From contig CAYXUH010000050.1 in NCBI GenBank assembly GCA_964468685.1, forward strand, positions 1-12,473: 12,473 bases of DNA. Direction: 5' to 3'. The notes under the pieces were generated by a model. The model was not told where the DNA came from and did not search any database. It saw nothing but the letters and a program-made list of their open reading frames with translations. This stretch comes from UBA6078 sp964468685 (GTDB lineage Bacteria > Desulfobacterota > Syntrophia > Syntrophales > UBA2210). This document shows positions 1 through 7,234 of the stretch, piece after piece (the stretch's first letter is position 1; every line of letters begins with the position of its first letter). The position numbers and the translations under genes were made by a program.

Positions 1-260
1 TTGCGCATCTCGTCCTCGTCGAGGCCGAGCAAATCGGTCCCCTTGAAGAGGATCTGTCCCCCCACAATGCGGCCGGGCGGACTGGGGATCAGCCTCATGA
101 TGGAGAGGGCGAGGACGGTCTTTCCGCATCCGGATTCGCCGACGATGCCCAGTGTATCCCCCTTGTCGACAGAGATGTCCACGCCGTCGACGGCCTTGAC
201 CGTGCCGTTTCGTGTCGCGAAGTGTGTCTTCAGACCTTGTATGTCAAGGATGTGAGACAT
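1..260 (-). CDS. Dipeptide/oligopeptide ABC transporter ATP-binding subunit (N-terminal part)
   Basis: The first 86 codons of a nucleotide-binding subunit of the Dpp/Opp family lie on the minus strand; the rest is beyond the left edge. The ATG is at 260-258. Residues 3-8 form the first beta strand (ILDIQG), residues 22-27 read KAVDGV, and the Walker A loop GESGCGKT is at 41-48. It is followed by the LALSIMRLIP helix and a PPGRIVGG turn typical of DppD/OppD rather than of generic ABC ATPases. The protein would sit on the inner face of the membrane and power peptide import (family knowledge); whether it is the D or F type subunit and its substrate cannot be told from this fragment. Only 7 bases separate it from the pepA stop, so it is very probably co-transcribed with, and perhaps translationally coupled to, the aminopeptidase. 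Its own ribosome binding site is weak. Confidence 0.92.
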   Translation of the reverse strand, partial: MSHILDIQGLKTHFATRNGTVKAVDGVDISVDKGDTLGIVGESGCGKTVLALSIMRLIPSPPGRIVGGQILFKGTDLLGLDEDEMR

Positions 261-267
261 GTGAACT

Positions 268-1764
268 CTAGCCCCGATCCATCAGGAATTGCGCGAGAAG
301 CCGTACGCCTATGCCGGACGCGCCCTTAGGGATATACGGCCTGTCCGTTGACAGGAGTGCGGGTCCGGCGATGTCGAGATGTACCCATGGGCAGTCATCC
401 GCGAACCTTTTGAGGAACAGGGCCGCGGTTATGGTGCCTCCTGCCCGTGTCCCGACATTCTTGATGTCTGCCACGTCACTCTTAATCAGTTCATTGTATT
501 CGTGCCAGAGGGGGAGTTCCCATATCCTCTCGCCCGTGGCATCCGAGGCGGCTGATAACCGCTTTTTCAGGTCTTCATCCGTTCCCATCATGCCGGCGAG
601 ATTATCGCCCAATGCCACCACGCAGGCCCCGGTCAGCGTGGCCATATCGATTATTGCCGCCGGATTGTATCTGCCCGCGAAGGTAAGCGCGTCCGCCAGA
701 ATCAGGCGTCCCTCGGCGTCGGTGTTCTTGACCTCTACTGTCAGACCGGACATGGTCTTCAGTATGTCTCCCGGTTTGTACGCTCTCCCGCCCGGGAGAT
801 TTTCCGTTGCGGGGACTATGGCTACCACGTTCAGGGGCAGCTTCAGGTCGGCAGCCGCCTTGATTGTGGCGATCACTGCAGCGCCCCCGGCCATATCCGA
901 TTTCATCTCATCCATCTTTTCGGAGGGCTTGATGGAGATCCCCCCGCTGTCAAAGGTGACCCCTTTGCCGACCAGGACCACGGGGGGGGTGCCTTTCCCC
1001 CCGCCGTTGTATTGCAGTGTTATCAGCCGCGCTTCTTCGGCGCTCCCCCTCGCCACGCCGAGGAGGGCGTTCATACCCAGCTTTTCCATGGCGGCCTCAT
1101 CCAGCGCCTCGAATGTGAGGTGTGCCTCTTTGGCGATGGCATTGGCCCGGTCCGCCAGGATGGAGGGCGTCATATCGTTGGGTGGCGTGGAGACGAGATC
1201 CCTCGCGCAGTAAACCGCCCGTGAGATGATCTGTGCCGTTTGTGCGTTTTTCTTGATCTCTTCAAGGTGTTCGGGCCGGTCCTCCACGATAATACATTCC
1301 GTAATCTCTCCCTTTTTGTCCTCTTCGAGGGTTTTGTAAGGGGTAAAACGGTACAGGCCCAGCAGCGCGCCTTCGACGGCGGCGCGCGCCATGTCCCCGA
1401 TGGCAAATTTCGTCTCGCCGAAGTCGAGGGATACAGCCATTTGCGTTATGTTAAGGCCCCGTATCTTCTGGGCCGCCTTTGAGAATACTCCCCGCAGCTT
1501 TTCAAGGTCGAACTCCTCCTTCTCGCCGAGACCGGCGATCAGTATCCTCTTGCCGGGGATCGATCCTCTGGTGTACACGACAGAAGAGGTGTACAGCTTC
1601 CCCTCAAAATCCCCTCCGTCGATCAGCTCGCCGATAATACCGTTACATCGTTCATCGAGGAGACGGGCCGCCCCCTCCGGTGCCTTGCTGTCCTCGAAAT
1701 GTCCCACAAGTAGTACCTCGCAGTCGAAATCCGCGAGAGATCCTTTTGTTACGGTGATATTCAT
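268..1764 (-). CDS. pepA: Leucyl aminopeptidase (M17 family, PepA)
   Basis: A cytosolic two-metal aminopeptidase that removes N-terminal residues from peptides; family members are homohexamers. At 498 residues it is full length. The N-terminal macro-like domain spans about 1-165 and the catalytic domain about 175-498. The M17 signature NTDAEGRL is at 347-354. Aligning with E. coli PepA (offset of 3) gives metal ligands K267, D272, D290, D349 and E351, and catalytic K279 and R353, so it should be active. The start is firm: AGGAGG lies 5 bases before the ATG. Upstream is the M48 protease gene (96-base gap holding a stem-loop and a candidate promoter); downstream, 7 bases away, is a peptide transporter ATPase. 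That context suggests use of imported or recycled peptides. Some PepA proteins also bind DNA; nothing here shows that for this one. Confidence 0.97.
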   Translation of the reverse strand: MNITVTKGSLADFDCEVLLVGHFEDSKAPEGAARLLDERCNGIIGELIDGGDFEGKLYTSSVVYTRGSIPGKRILIAGLGEKEEFDLEKLRGVFSKAAQKIRGLNITQMAVSLDFGETKFAIGDMARAAVEGALLGLYRFTPYKTLEEDKKGEITECIIVEDRPEHLEEIKKNAQTAQIISRAVYCARDLVSTPPNDMTPSILADRANAIAKEAHLTFEALDEAAMEKLGMNALLGVARGSAEEARLITLQYNGGGKGTPPVVLVGKGVTFDSGGISIKPSEKMDEMKSDMAGGAAVIATIKAAADLKLPLNVVAIVPATENLPGGRAYKPGDILKTMSGLTVEVKNTDAEGRLILADALTFAGRYNPAAIIDMATLTGACVVALGDNLAGMMGTDEDLKKRLSAASDATGERIWELPLWHEYNELIKSDVADIKNVGTRAGGTITAALFLKRFADDCPWVHLDIAGPALLSTDRPYIPKGASGIGVRLLAQFLMDRG

Positions 1765-1796
1765 TTGTGCCTCCTAAAAGTGTCATATGCCCGGGG

Positions 1797-1824
1797 AAGA
1801 TAGCACATGGATGTGAAATGTCAA
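1797..1824 (-). promoter_or_regulatory. Candidate sigma-70 promoter for pepA
   Basis: On the minus strand a perfect -35 box TTGACA (1824-1819) is followed after 16 bases by TATCTT (1802-1797), which matches four of six consensus positions. Transcription would start near 1790, about 25 bases ahead of the pepA ATG. If real, pepA and the transporter genes can be transcribed independently of the upstream protease gene. Confidence 0.45.
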
Positions 1825-1829
1825 TGCGC

Positions 1830-1859
1830 AGAGTGCGGTATTCACGACAGTCGCACTCT
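1830..1859. repeat. Inverted repeat / stem-loop after the M48 protease gene
   Basis: AGAGTGCG (1830-1837) and CGCACTCT (1852-1859) are perfect 8-base complements around a 14-base loop, and two G-U pairs could extend the stem. It lies 1 base past the protease stop codon on the minus strand. No T-run follows on that strand, so a classical intrinsic terminator is not supported. It could be a weak terminator, an mRNA 3' end stabiliser or a processing site between the protease and pepA. Confidence 0.5.
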
Positions 1860-1860
1860 T

Positions 1861-3297
1861 TCAAAATAATATTCTTTTCGAGCGCTTTGTCTCGGAGTCC
1901 TTGGAATCTTTTTCGATGGAATCTATTTCTTCCTTGATTTTCCCGGTCATTTCACTACCGGAGGGGAAGAAGGGCTGGGCCGCCTTGAAGTGAAAGCGCG
2001 CGCTCTTGAACTTGTGCTCCTTCTTAAAAAAGATGCCAAAATGATAGTGGGATTCTCCCCGCATATTGACCTTTCCGTAGATCATCGCCAGGCTATGGTG
2101 GACCTGGATGTCATCCGGGTTATTCTTCAGGTATTCTTTGTAGAGATCGAGAGCGGTCCTGTAATCTCCGGTGTCGGCGTATGCCCTTCCCAGGTACAGA
2201 ATCGTGTCGGCGTCCTCCCTGTCCGCGTGATAGGCCCTTCGGAGAGCGTCTTTCGCGTCTGCCACTTTCCCGAGATTATAATAGCCGATACCCAGGTCGC
2301 GGAGGATGTCGGCATCGTCAGGGGAGAGCGACAGTGCCTTGTGAAAGTTTGCAAATGATTTAGATGTCCTGCCAAGCCTTCCCTGTATGACCGCAAGGCC
2401 ATAGAGGGCATCCGTGTTGTTGGGGTCTTTTTTCAGCGCGGTTTGAAAATATCTGATGCCGGAATCAGGATCCTCCCTGTCAATGACCAGTATGGCCTGT
2501 ATCCTTCCCAGTTTTCCTATGATGCTCTTGGTCCCTCTTCTCTTATATTTTGTCTGAAGCAGTCCGTCCAGATACCGTATCCTGTCCCCTGTTCCTGGGT
2601 GTGTCAGAAAATATGAAGGGACGGAATTCGAGTAAAACTCGTACTGTCTCATGATCTTCAGAAAGTTCAACATTCCCTCGCCATCATACCCCGTTTGGGT
2701 CAGGTATAACATTCCGAGCCGGTCGGCCTCCTCTTCATGCTCTCTGCTGTATTTGAGACTGAGGGTTGCCGTTGTCGCCGAGGAGAAGCCTATTGCTGCG
2801 GCAGTCAGATCGCCTCCACCAAGAAAGGCGCTGGCAATGACCGCCGCAAGGGTTGCCACGCCCATCTTCTGCGAACTCTCGATCATCTGAGCTATGTGCC
2901 TCGCCTTTATATGTGCTATTTCATGCGCCAGAACGCCGGCGAGCTGGTTCTCGTCTTCGGTAAGTTCTATGAGGCCCTTGTAGACATAGACGTAGCCTCC
3001 CGGGGTTGCAAAGGCGTTGATCCCCCGGCTGTCAATGACGGAAAAGGTGAAGTTGAAGTAGGATTGATCACTGTGCGAAAGGAGCAGACGCCCTATCTTT
3101 TCGATATAGCTGTTTACCTTTGGGTCTTTTACAAAAGCCCCTTTGTCTTTCAATTTTTCGTAAAACTCTTTCCCCAGTTTTTTTTCATCTTGTATGGTGA
3201 AAGAGGCGACCGATACGCCCATTGACGCGTGGAGATACAGGAGGACGACGCAGGTGGCGAGTATCTTTAGTATGCTGCTGCGGTGGGCTATTCTCAT
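1861..3297 (-). CDS. Periplasmic M48 zinc metalloprotease with TPR domain (BepA-like)
   Basis: A secreted M48-family metallopeptidase fused to C-terminal TPR repeats, the layout of E. coli BepA (YfgC), which assembles or degrades outer-membrane proteins (family knowledge; the exact role here is inferred). Using the ATG at 3297 the protein has 478 residues. A signal peptide is visible at about 1-31: basic MRIAHR, a hydrophobic stretch at 9-22, and an SVA-type cleavage site. The zinc motif HEIAH is at 125-129 and the third-ligand region EEEAD at 188-192, with a glycine/alanine-rich hydrophobic segment between them. THPGTGDRI follows at about 232-240. TPR-like helices span about 262-445 and the tail is charged. 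The frame also allows a TTG start at 3369, but that would add 24 residues ahead of the signal peptide; the ATG has AGGA 4 bases upstream, so I prefer it. The gene heads the minus-strand group with pepA. Confidence 0.9.
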   Translation of the reverse strand: MRIAHRSSILKILATCVVLLYLHASMGVSVASFTIQDEKKLGKEFYEKLKDKGAFVKDPKVNSYIEKIGRLLLSHSDQSYFNFTFSVIDSRGINAFATPGGYVYVYKGLIELTEDENQLAGVLAHEIAHIKARHIAQMIESSQKMGVATLAAVIASAFLGGGDLTAAAIGFSSATTATLSLKYSREHEEEADRLGMLYLTQTGYDGEGMLNFLKIMRQYEFYSNSVPSYFLTHPGTGDRIRYLDGLLQTKYKRRGTKSIIGKLGRIQAILVIDREDPDSGIRYFQTALKKDPNNTDALYGLAVIQGRLGRTSKSFANFHKALSLSPDDADILRDLGIGYYNLGKVADAKDALRRAYHADREDADTILYLGRAYADTGDYRTALDLYKEYLKNNPDDIQVHHSLAMIYGKVNMRGESHYHFGIFFKKEHKFKSARFHFKAAQPFFPSGSEMTGKIKEEIDSIEKDSKDSETKRSKRILF

Positions 3298-3389
3298 GGT
3301 ATCCTGTGATACGGAGGCCTTTCCGGGGTTTTGGATAGCACGGTGACTTCGCGGGGTAAAAGTCGCCAATGGCAGTTGTAATGTTCGCT

Positions 3390-3418
3390 ATGATAAGTGA
3401 ATCCTCCCCATAAGTCAA
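3390..3418 (-). promoter_or_regulatory. Sigma-70 promoter for the M48 protease gene
   Basis: On the minus strand TTGACT (3418-3413) and TATCAT (3395-3390) each match five of six consensus positions with an ideal 17-base spacer. The predicted start near 3383 gives an untranslated leader of about 85 bases to the ATG at 3297. The alternative TTG at 3369 would have only about 14 bases of leader and no clear ribosome binding site. Confidence 0.65.
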
Positions 3419-3541
3419 CGCGGGAGGGACGTTTCCATTCCGGACGCGGGGGAATCTTTTAACGCAATACCACAAATCATGGATATATTTTCGGATTGTG
3501 CCCCTCGTTCGGATCCGCCGCGATGACACGGGTATGCACGT

Positions 3542-3570
3542 TCGACAGATTCTTAGGCTTGCTATTTTAT
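3542..3570 (+). promoter_or_regulatory. Candidate sigma-70 promoter for rpsA
   Basis: TCGACA (3542-3547, five of six matches) and TTTTAT (3565-3570, four of six) are separated by 17 bases. A start near 3577 would give an A/T-rich leader of about 56 bases before rpsA. The -10 match is modest, so this is a candidate only. Confidence 0.42.
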
Positions 3571-3633
3571 TTTCAGTATGTTAGACAGGAAAACTTATCA
3601 CAATTTTAGAAAAACGTCAGGGGGTATTTATCA

Positions 3634-5370
3634 ATGGTTAACGAAGGTAACTTAACAACTGAACCAGAAAAACAAGAAGTAGAAAGTGTTGAGGAGGTGG
3701 CGGCGCCACAGAAAGAGGAAGAGGGTATGAGTTTTGTGGAGCTCTACGAACAGAGCCTGCAGGACGTGGCTATCGGCAAAGTCGTCATAGGAAAGATCGT
3801 CCAGATAAATGAGGACGTGGCGATGGTCGATGTCGGCTACAAGACGGAAGGGCGTCTTTATCTGCGAGAGGTTACTGACAGTGACGGTAACCTGACGATC
3901 TCCGTGGGTGACGATATCGAAGTCCTCGTAGATGGGAAAAAAGATGCCGAGCTGATACTCTCGAAAGAGAAGGCCTCCCGGATAAAAATATGGGACGATG
4001 TCGTAAAGGCATATGACCAGAATGAGACCATACCGGGCACGATCGTACAAAAGGTAAAGGGCGGCCTTTCGGTCGATATCGGATTCCCTGCCTTTCTTCC
4101 CGGTTCCCAGGTCAGTACGCACCCCGTAAAGGATCTTGACAGGTATGTCGGGGAGACCATGGATTTCCAGATTCTGAAATACGACAGAAAACGGAACAAC
4201 GTTGTCCTGTCCAGAAAAGCCATACTGGAAATTGAGAGGGCGGAGCAGAAGAAAAAGACCCTTGAGACTTTGGAAGAAGGCAAAGTAATAGAGGGAATAG
4301 TAAAAAATATAACAGATTACGGTTTGTTTATAGATCTAGGTGGAATAGACGGACTGCTGCACATTACCGATATGTCGTGGGGAAGAATACGGCATCCTTC
4401 GGAGAATTTCTCCAGAGACGAAACGATAACTGTTAAGGTTCTCAGCTTTGACAGGGAAAAAGAAAGGGTATCGCTGGGTATCAAGCAGCTGACTGAAAAT
4501 CCGTGGGAATTGATCACTGAAAAATATCCCGTCGAATCCATTGTGGAGGGGAAGGTCGTGAGTCTCATGGATTACGGGGCCTTCATCGAACTGGAACCGG
4601 GAGTCGAAGGGCTTGTGCATGTCTCAGAGATGTTCTGGACCAAGAAGGTACGGCATCCCTCCAAGATGTTGTCCGTCGGTGATGTTGTAAATGTAATGGT
4701 CTTGGAGGTGAATCCTGAAAACAGGAGAATATCGCTTGGTCTCAAGCAGACAATGACCAATCCGTGGGTGGAGCTGAGCGAAAAATATCCCGAAGGAACC
4801 GTTATAAAGGGCGAGATACGGAATATTACGGACTTTGGTATCTTTGTTGGGATTGAAGAAGATATTGACGGTCTGTTGCATGTGTCTGATATTTCTTGGA
4901 AAAAGCGAATAAAGCATCCGTCGGATTTATATCAGAAGGGCCAGGAAATTGAAGCGATGGTCCTTGGGATTGATATCGAAGCGGAGAAATTTTCCCTCGG
5001 AATAAAACAGCTCGAAGAAAACCCATGGGAGGCCCTTGCAACTCGATACGCCCCCGGTTCTATTATTACCGGCAAGGTGACGAATATTACTGATTTCGGT
5101 ATCTTCGTCGAAATAGAAGAGGGTGTGGAGGGCCTGGTTCATATCTCTGAGATAAGCCATGAGAGGGTTAATTCTGCCAGAGACCTGCATTCTGTCGGGG
5201 ATATTGTATCAGCGGCTGTGAAGAACGTTGATGTCGCCAACCACAAGATAGGCCTGAGCATCAAAGATTCCGAGAAGACTTCCGACAAGACGTCTCAGAA
5301 ACAGTACCTGAATAACAGGGAAAAGGTTGTTTCAAACCTTGGTGATATGCTGGCAGGCATAAAGCTCTGA
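3634..5370 (+). CDS. rpsA: 30S ribosomal protein S1
   Basis: Ribosomal protein S1 binds mRNA on the small subunit and helps load it for initiation. The 578-residue protein has six S1 (OB-fold) domains at about 48-112, 133-195, 216-285, 302-371, 389-458 and 474-544. Domains 1 and 2 are divergent, as usual; domain 2 carries the typical FPAFLPGSQV at 151-160. Domains 3-6 show repeated signatures such as ITDYGLFIDL, GLLHITDMSW and KQLTENPWE. A GGGGG ribosome binding site lies 9 bases ahead of the ATG. An acidic 31-residue extension precedes Met32, which aligns roughly with the start of shorter S1 proteins; Met32 is itself preceded by a purine-rich GAGGAAGAGGG, so a second start is conceivable. 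sppA follows after 13 bases, pointing to one operon. Confidence 0.97.
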   Translation: MVNEGNLTTEPEKQEVESVEEVAAPQKEEEGMSFVELYEQSLQDVAIGKVVIGKIVQINEDVAMVDVGYKTEGRLYLREVTDSDGNLTISVGDDIEVLVDGKKDAELILSKEKASRIKIWDDVVKAYDQNETIPGTIVQKVKGGLSVDIGFPAFLPGSQVSTHPVKDLDRYVGETMDFQILKYDRKRNNVVLSRKAILEIERAEQKKKTLETLEEGKVIEGIVKNITDYGLFIDLGGIDGLLHITDMSWGRIRHPSENFSRDETITVKVLSFDREKERVSLGIKQLTENPWELITEKYPVESIVEGKVVSLMDYGAFIELEPGVEGLVHVSEMFWTKKVRHPSKMLSVGDVVNVMVLEVNPENRRISLGLKQTMTNPWVELSEKYPEGTVIKGEIRNITDFGIFVGIEEDIDGLLHVSDISWKKRIKHPSDLYQKGQEIEAMVLGIDIEAEKFSLGIKQLEENPWEALATRYAPGSIITGKVTNITDFGIFVEIEEGVEGLVHISEISHERVNSARDLHSVGDIVSAAVKNVDVANHKIGLSIKDSEKTSDKTSQKQYLNNREKVVSNLGDMLAGIKL

Positions 5371-5383
5371 TCATAGAGGGTTA

Positions 5384-6277
5384 ATGAAAAGACATCCAGT
5401 CATCTTGGGGTTTCTTCTTCTTGCGATTATCGGTTTGTTCTTTTTTCTGATCCTTCGTCTGTTTGTTTTCTCTGGAGACGAATACCGAGGGTTCTCCTTC
5501 AAAGACAAGATCGGTGTTGTTTTGATAGAAGGTGTTCTGAGCGATTCGAGGGACACGATCCGGCAGCTGGATATATATGAGAGGGATAGTGGTATCAAGG
5601 CGGTTGTCCTGCGTATTAATTCGCCTGGTGGAGCGGTGGTTCCTTCTCAGGAGATATATGACAAAGTCCTGCACGTAAAAAAATTCAAAAAAGTTGTTGT
5701 TTCAATGGGATCGGTTGCGGCATCGGGTGGATACTATATAGCCTGTGCCGCTGACCGGATCATTGCCAATCCCGGAACGATAACCGGAAGCATCGGGGTT
5801 ATCATACAATTTTCTCAAATAGAAGACCTGCTGAAAAAGGTGGGGCTGAAGGCCACCGTTGTCAAGGCGGGCAGATATAAGGATGTGGGGTCTCCGGTAC
5901 GCGAAATGACGTCCGCCGAGAGGGCCCTTATCCAGGGTGTCATTGATGATATCCACGACCAGTTCATTGAGGCCGTGGTATCAAACAGGGGCATTCCCAG
6001 AAAAGAGTTGGAACATATTGCCGATGCGCGGATATTCACCGGCAGGCAGGCCCTTGAGGTGGGTCTCGTCGACAGTCTCGGCAATATGGACAGTGCGATC
6101 GATACGGCGGCCGGGCTCGCGGGGATAGAGGGCAAACCCGACGTTGTCTACCCCGAAAAGGAACGAAAGAGTCTGCTTCAATATATCACGAGTGAGACCA
6201 TCTCCTCCATCACAGAAGAACTCAGGGGGAGCGGTTCCGGTATCGATTACCTGTATAAACCGGGATACGGGATGTGA
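5384..6277 (+). CDS. sppA: Signal peptide peptidase SppA (S49 family, short form)
   Basis: A membrane-anchored serine protease that degrades signal peptides left in the membrane after secretion. At 297 residues it is the short, single-domain form seen in many bacteria rather than the double-length E. coli SppA. A hydrophobic anchor spans about 6-29. Ser114 in VAASGGYY is the expected nucleophile and Lys166 in GRYKDVGSP the general base; their spacing of 52 matches the Ser147/Lys199 pair of Bacillus subtilis SppA (family knowledge). The active-site neighbourhood NSPGG at 79-83 and TGSIGVI at 134-140 are intact. A GAGGG site lies 3-7 bases ahead of the ATG. It is 13 bases after rpsA, with a crotonase gene following. 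Confidence 0.95.
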   Translation: MKRHPVILGFLLLAIIGLFFFLILRLFVFSGDEYRGFSFKDKIGVVLIEGVLSDSRDTIRQLDIYERDSGIKAVVLRINSPGGAVVPSQEIYDKVLHVKKFKKVVVSMGSVAASGGYYIACAADRIIANPGTITGSIGVIIQFSQIEDLLKKVGLKATVVKAGRYKDVGSPVREMTSAERALIQGVIDDIHDQFIEAVVSNRGIPRKELEHIADARIFTGRQALEVGLVDSLGNMDSAIDTAAGLAGIEGKPDVVYPEKERKSLLQYITSETISSITEELRGSGSGIDYLYKPGYGM

Positions 6278-6315
6278 GCTCTATATAACAGATTGAATTG
6301 TCATCCGAGTTTATT

Positions 6316-7083
6316 ATGAAATACAATACGATACTGCTTACGAAGGAAAAGGGATATACCATTCTGACACTGAATCGACCGGGCGAGATGAATGCGCTTT
6401 CAGTGGAGATGAGGCGTGAGCTGCTACACTCTTTCGGCCGGCTGGAGGAAGACGATTCCGTCAGGGCCGTTATCCTCACCGGGGGTGATGATGTGTTTTC
6501 CGCCGGTATTGATCTTGAGGAAGTGTCCACCCTGGAAAGCCACAAGTTTGAAGATTATTCGAAGGTCATGATTGAGAGTCTTCAGAAGATCTACACGTTC
6601 AGGAAGCCTGTTATTGCTGCGGTAAGCGGTATAGCCCTCGGAGGGGGATTCAATCTGGTCACCGTGTGCGATATCGTTATTGCGTCTGAGACGGCGATAT
6701 TCGGGCATCCGGAACTGAAGTTTGGTCTTAATCCGTTATTTGACCCGCTCAGACGAATGGTTGGAACCGCCAAGGCAAAAGAGATTGCCATGTTGGGCGA
6801 GCCTATCGGAGCACAGGAAGCCCTCCGGATCGGTCTTGTGAACAAGGTATCTCCCCCGGATACGTTCATGAAGGAAGCACGGTCAGTCGCAGGCGCAATC
6901 TCTCAGAGGCCAGCCAGGGCCGTCGAAGCGGTAAAAAAGATATCCGATATCGTCCCGCGCCTTGATAAAGACACGGCGCTGGAATATGAATTTGAGGTCT
7001 CCGCGCTCCTCTTCTCAAGGGCGGAGATACGGGATCACATGAGAAAATTTCTCGACAATCTCAAGTCGAGAAAAAAGGTGTAG
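6316..7083 (+). CDS. Enoyl-CoA hydratase/isomerase family protein (crotonase fold)
   Basis: A 255-residue crotonase-superfamily enzyme acting on an acyl-CoA thioester. Oxyanion-hole segments are present: FSAGIDL at 61-67 and GIALGGGF at 105-112. The two catalytic glutamates of a true enoyl-CoA hydratase align with Asn113 (in GGGFNL, so one is missing) and Glu133 (in HPELKFGL, kept). The following PGAGGTQRL-like segment is replaced by NPLFDPLRRMVG. That pattern fits an isomerase or a specialised crotonase better than a classic hydratase; the substrate cannot be told. I chose the ATG at 6316 because the family usually begins just before this point; a TTG at 6298 would add six residues without a better ribosome binding site. 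It lies 38 bases after sppA, probably in the same operon. Confidence 0.88.
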   Translation: MKYNTILLTKEKGYTILTLNRPGEMNALSVEMRRELLHSFGRLEEDDSVRAVILTGGDDVFSAGIDLEEVSTLESHKFEDYSKVMIESLQKIYTFRKPVIAAVSGIALGGGFNLVTVCDIVIASETAIFGHPELKFGLNPLFDPLRRMVGTAKAKEIAMLGEPIGAQEALRIGLVNKVSPPDTFMKEARSVAGAISQRPARAVEAVKKISDIVPRLDKDTALEYEFEVSALLFSRAEIRDHMRKFLDNLKSRKKV

Positions 7084-7087
7084 GTTA

Positions 7088-7146
7088 TTAGTAAGTTAGA
7101 AGTTATTTGCTGCGGTTTTTTCGCAGGGGATAATTTCGTTAACGCA
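7088..7146. repeat. Structured palindromic element, copy 1
   Basis: A 59-base unit starting with TTAGTAA. It can fold as GTTA (7095-7098) with TAAC (7140-7143), a two-base GT bulge on the right arm (7138-7139), GAAGTTAT (7099-7106) with ATAATTTC (7130-7137, one G-U pair), an internal loop TTG/GGG, and CTGCG (7110-7114) with CGCAG (7122-7126) around GTTTTTT. It abuts copy 2 head to tail. The layout recalls REP-type elements (short conserved 5' tag plus bulged hairpin), but I do not recognise the family. Confidence 0.6.
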
Positions 7147-7195
7147 TTAGTAAGATAGAAGTTGCTTTCTTGTAGAAAGCAACTTCGTTATCGCA
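7147..7195. repeat. Structured palindromic element, copy 2
   Basis: A 49-base unit with the same 5' tag TTAGTAA and the same 3' end GCA as copy 1. GATA (7154-7157) pairs with TATC (7189-7192), the GT bulge (7187-7188) is kept, and GAAGTTGCTTTC (7158-7169) pairs perfectly over 12 bases with 7175-7186 around the loop TTGTA. Lying between two convergent genes it may also act as a bidirectional transcription stop, although no T-run follows on either strand. Confidence 0.65.
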
Positions 7196-7198
7196 CTT

Positions 7199-7234
7199 AT
7201 CCCCTTTAGTGGGACCTATCCCGTTTATCGGGGC
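7199..7234. repeat. Pair of 17-base mini-palindromes
   Basis: Two related units sit 19 bases apart: one at 7199-7215 (TCCC, 7-base loop, GGGA) and one at 7218-7234 (CCCG, TTTAT, CGGG). They share ATCCC at one end and GGG-C at the other with TTTA in the loop, and their inner stem bases differ. The second reaches the first base of the neighbouring gene's stop codon. Short hairpins of this kind are often dispersed in bacterial genomes. Confidence 0.5.

Larger units (their letters stand above)
3298..3633. other. Divergent intergenic region between the M48 protease and rpsA
   Basis: This 336-base stretch separates two divergent transcription units. It holds a well-matched sigma-70-type promoter reading left (3390-3418) and a weaker candidate reading right (3542-3570). 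Between them, about 3420-3540, I see no gene, no strong dyad and no recognisable regulatory RNA, only a short direct repeat of TTCGGAT near 3490 and 3509. Confidence 0.6.

Noticed and set aside
311..1213. A 300-codon plus-strand open frame opposite pepA
   Set aside because: It is antisense to a clearly conserved M17 aminopeptidase, has low-complexity Ser/Ala/Pro composition and no recognisable domain.
3298..3369. TTG start at 3369 for the M48 protease
   Set aside because: It would put 24 extra residues in front of a normal signal peptide, has no clear ribosome binding site, and lies only about 14 bases from the predicted transcription start.
7088..7195. Integron attC sites
   Set aside because: Bulged palindromes and GTTA-like ends recall attC, but the required RYYYAAC and GTTRRRY core sites do not fit, and there is no integrase or cassette array.
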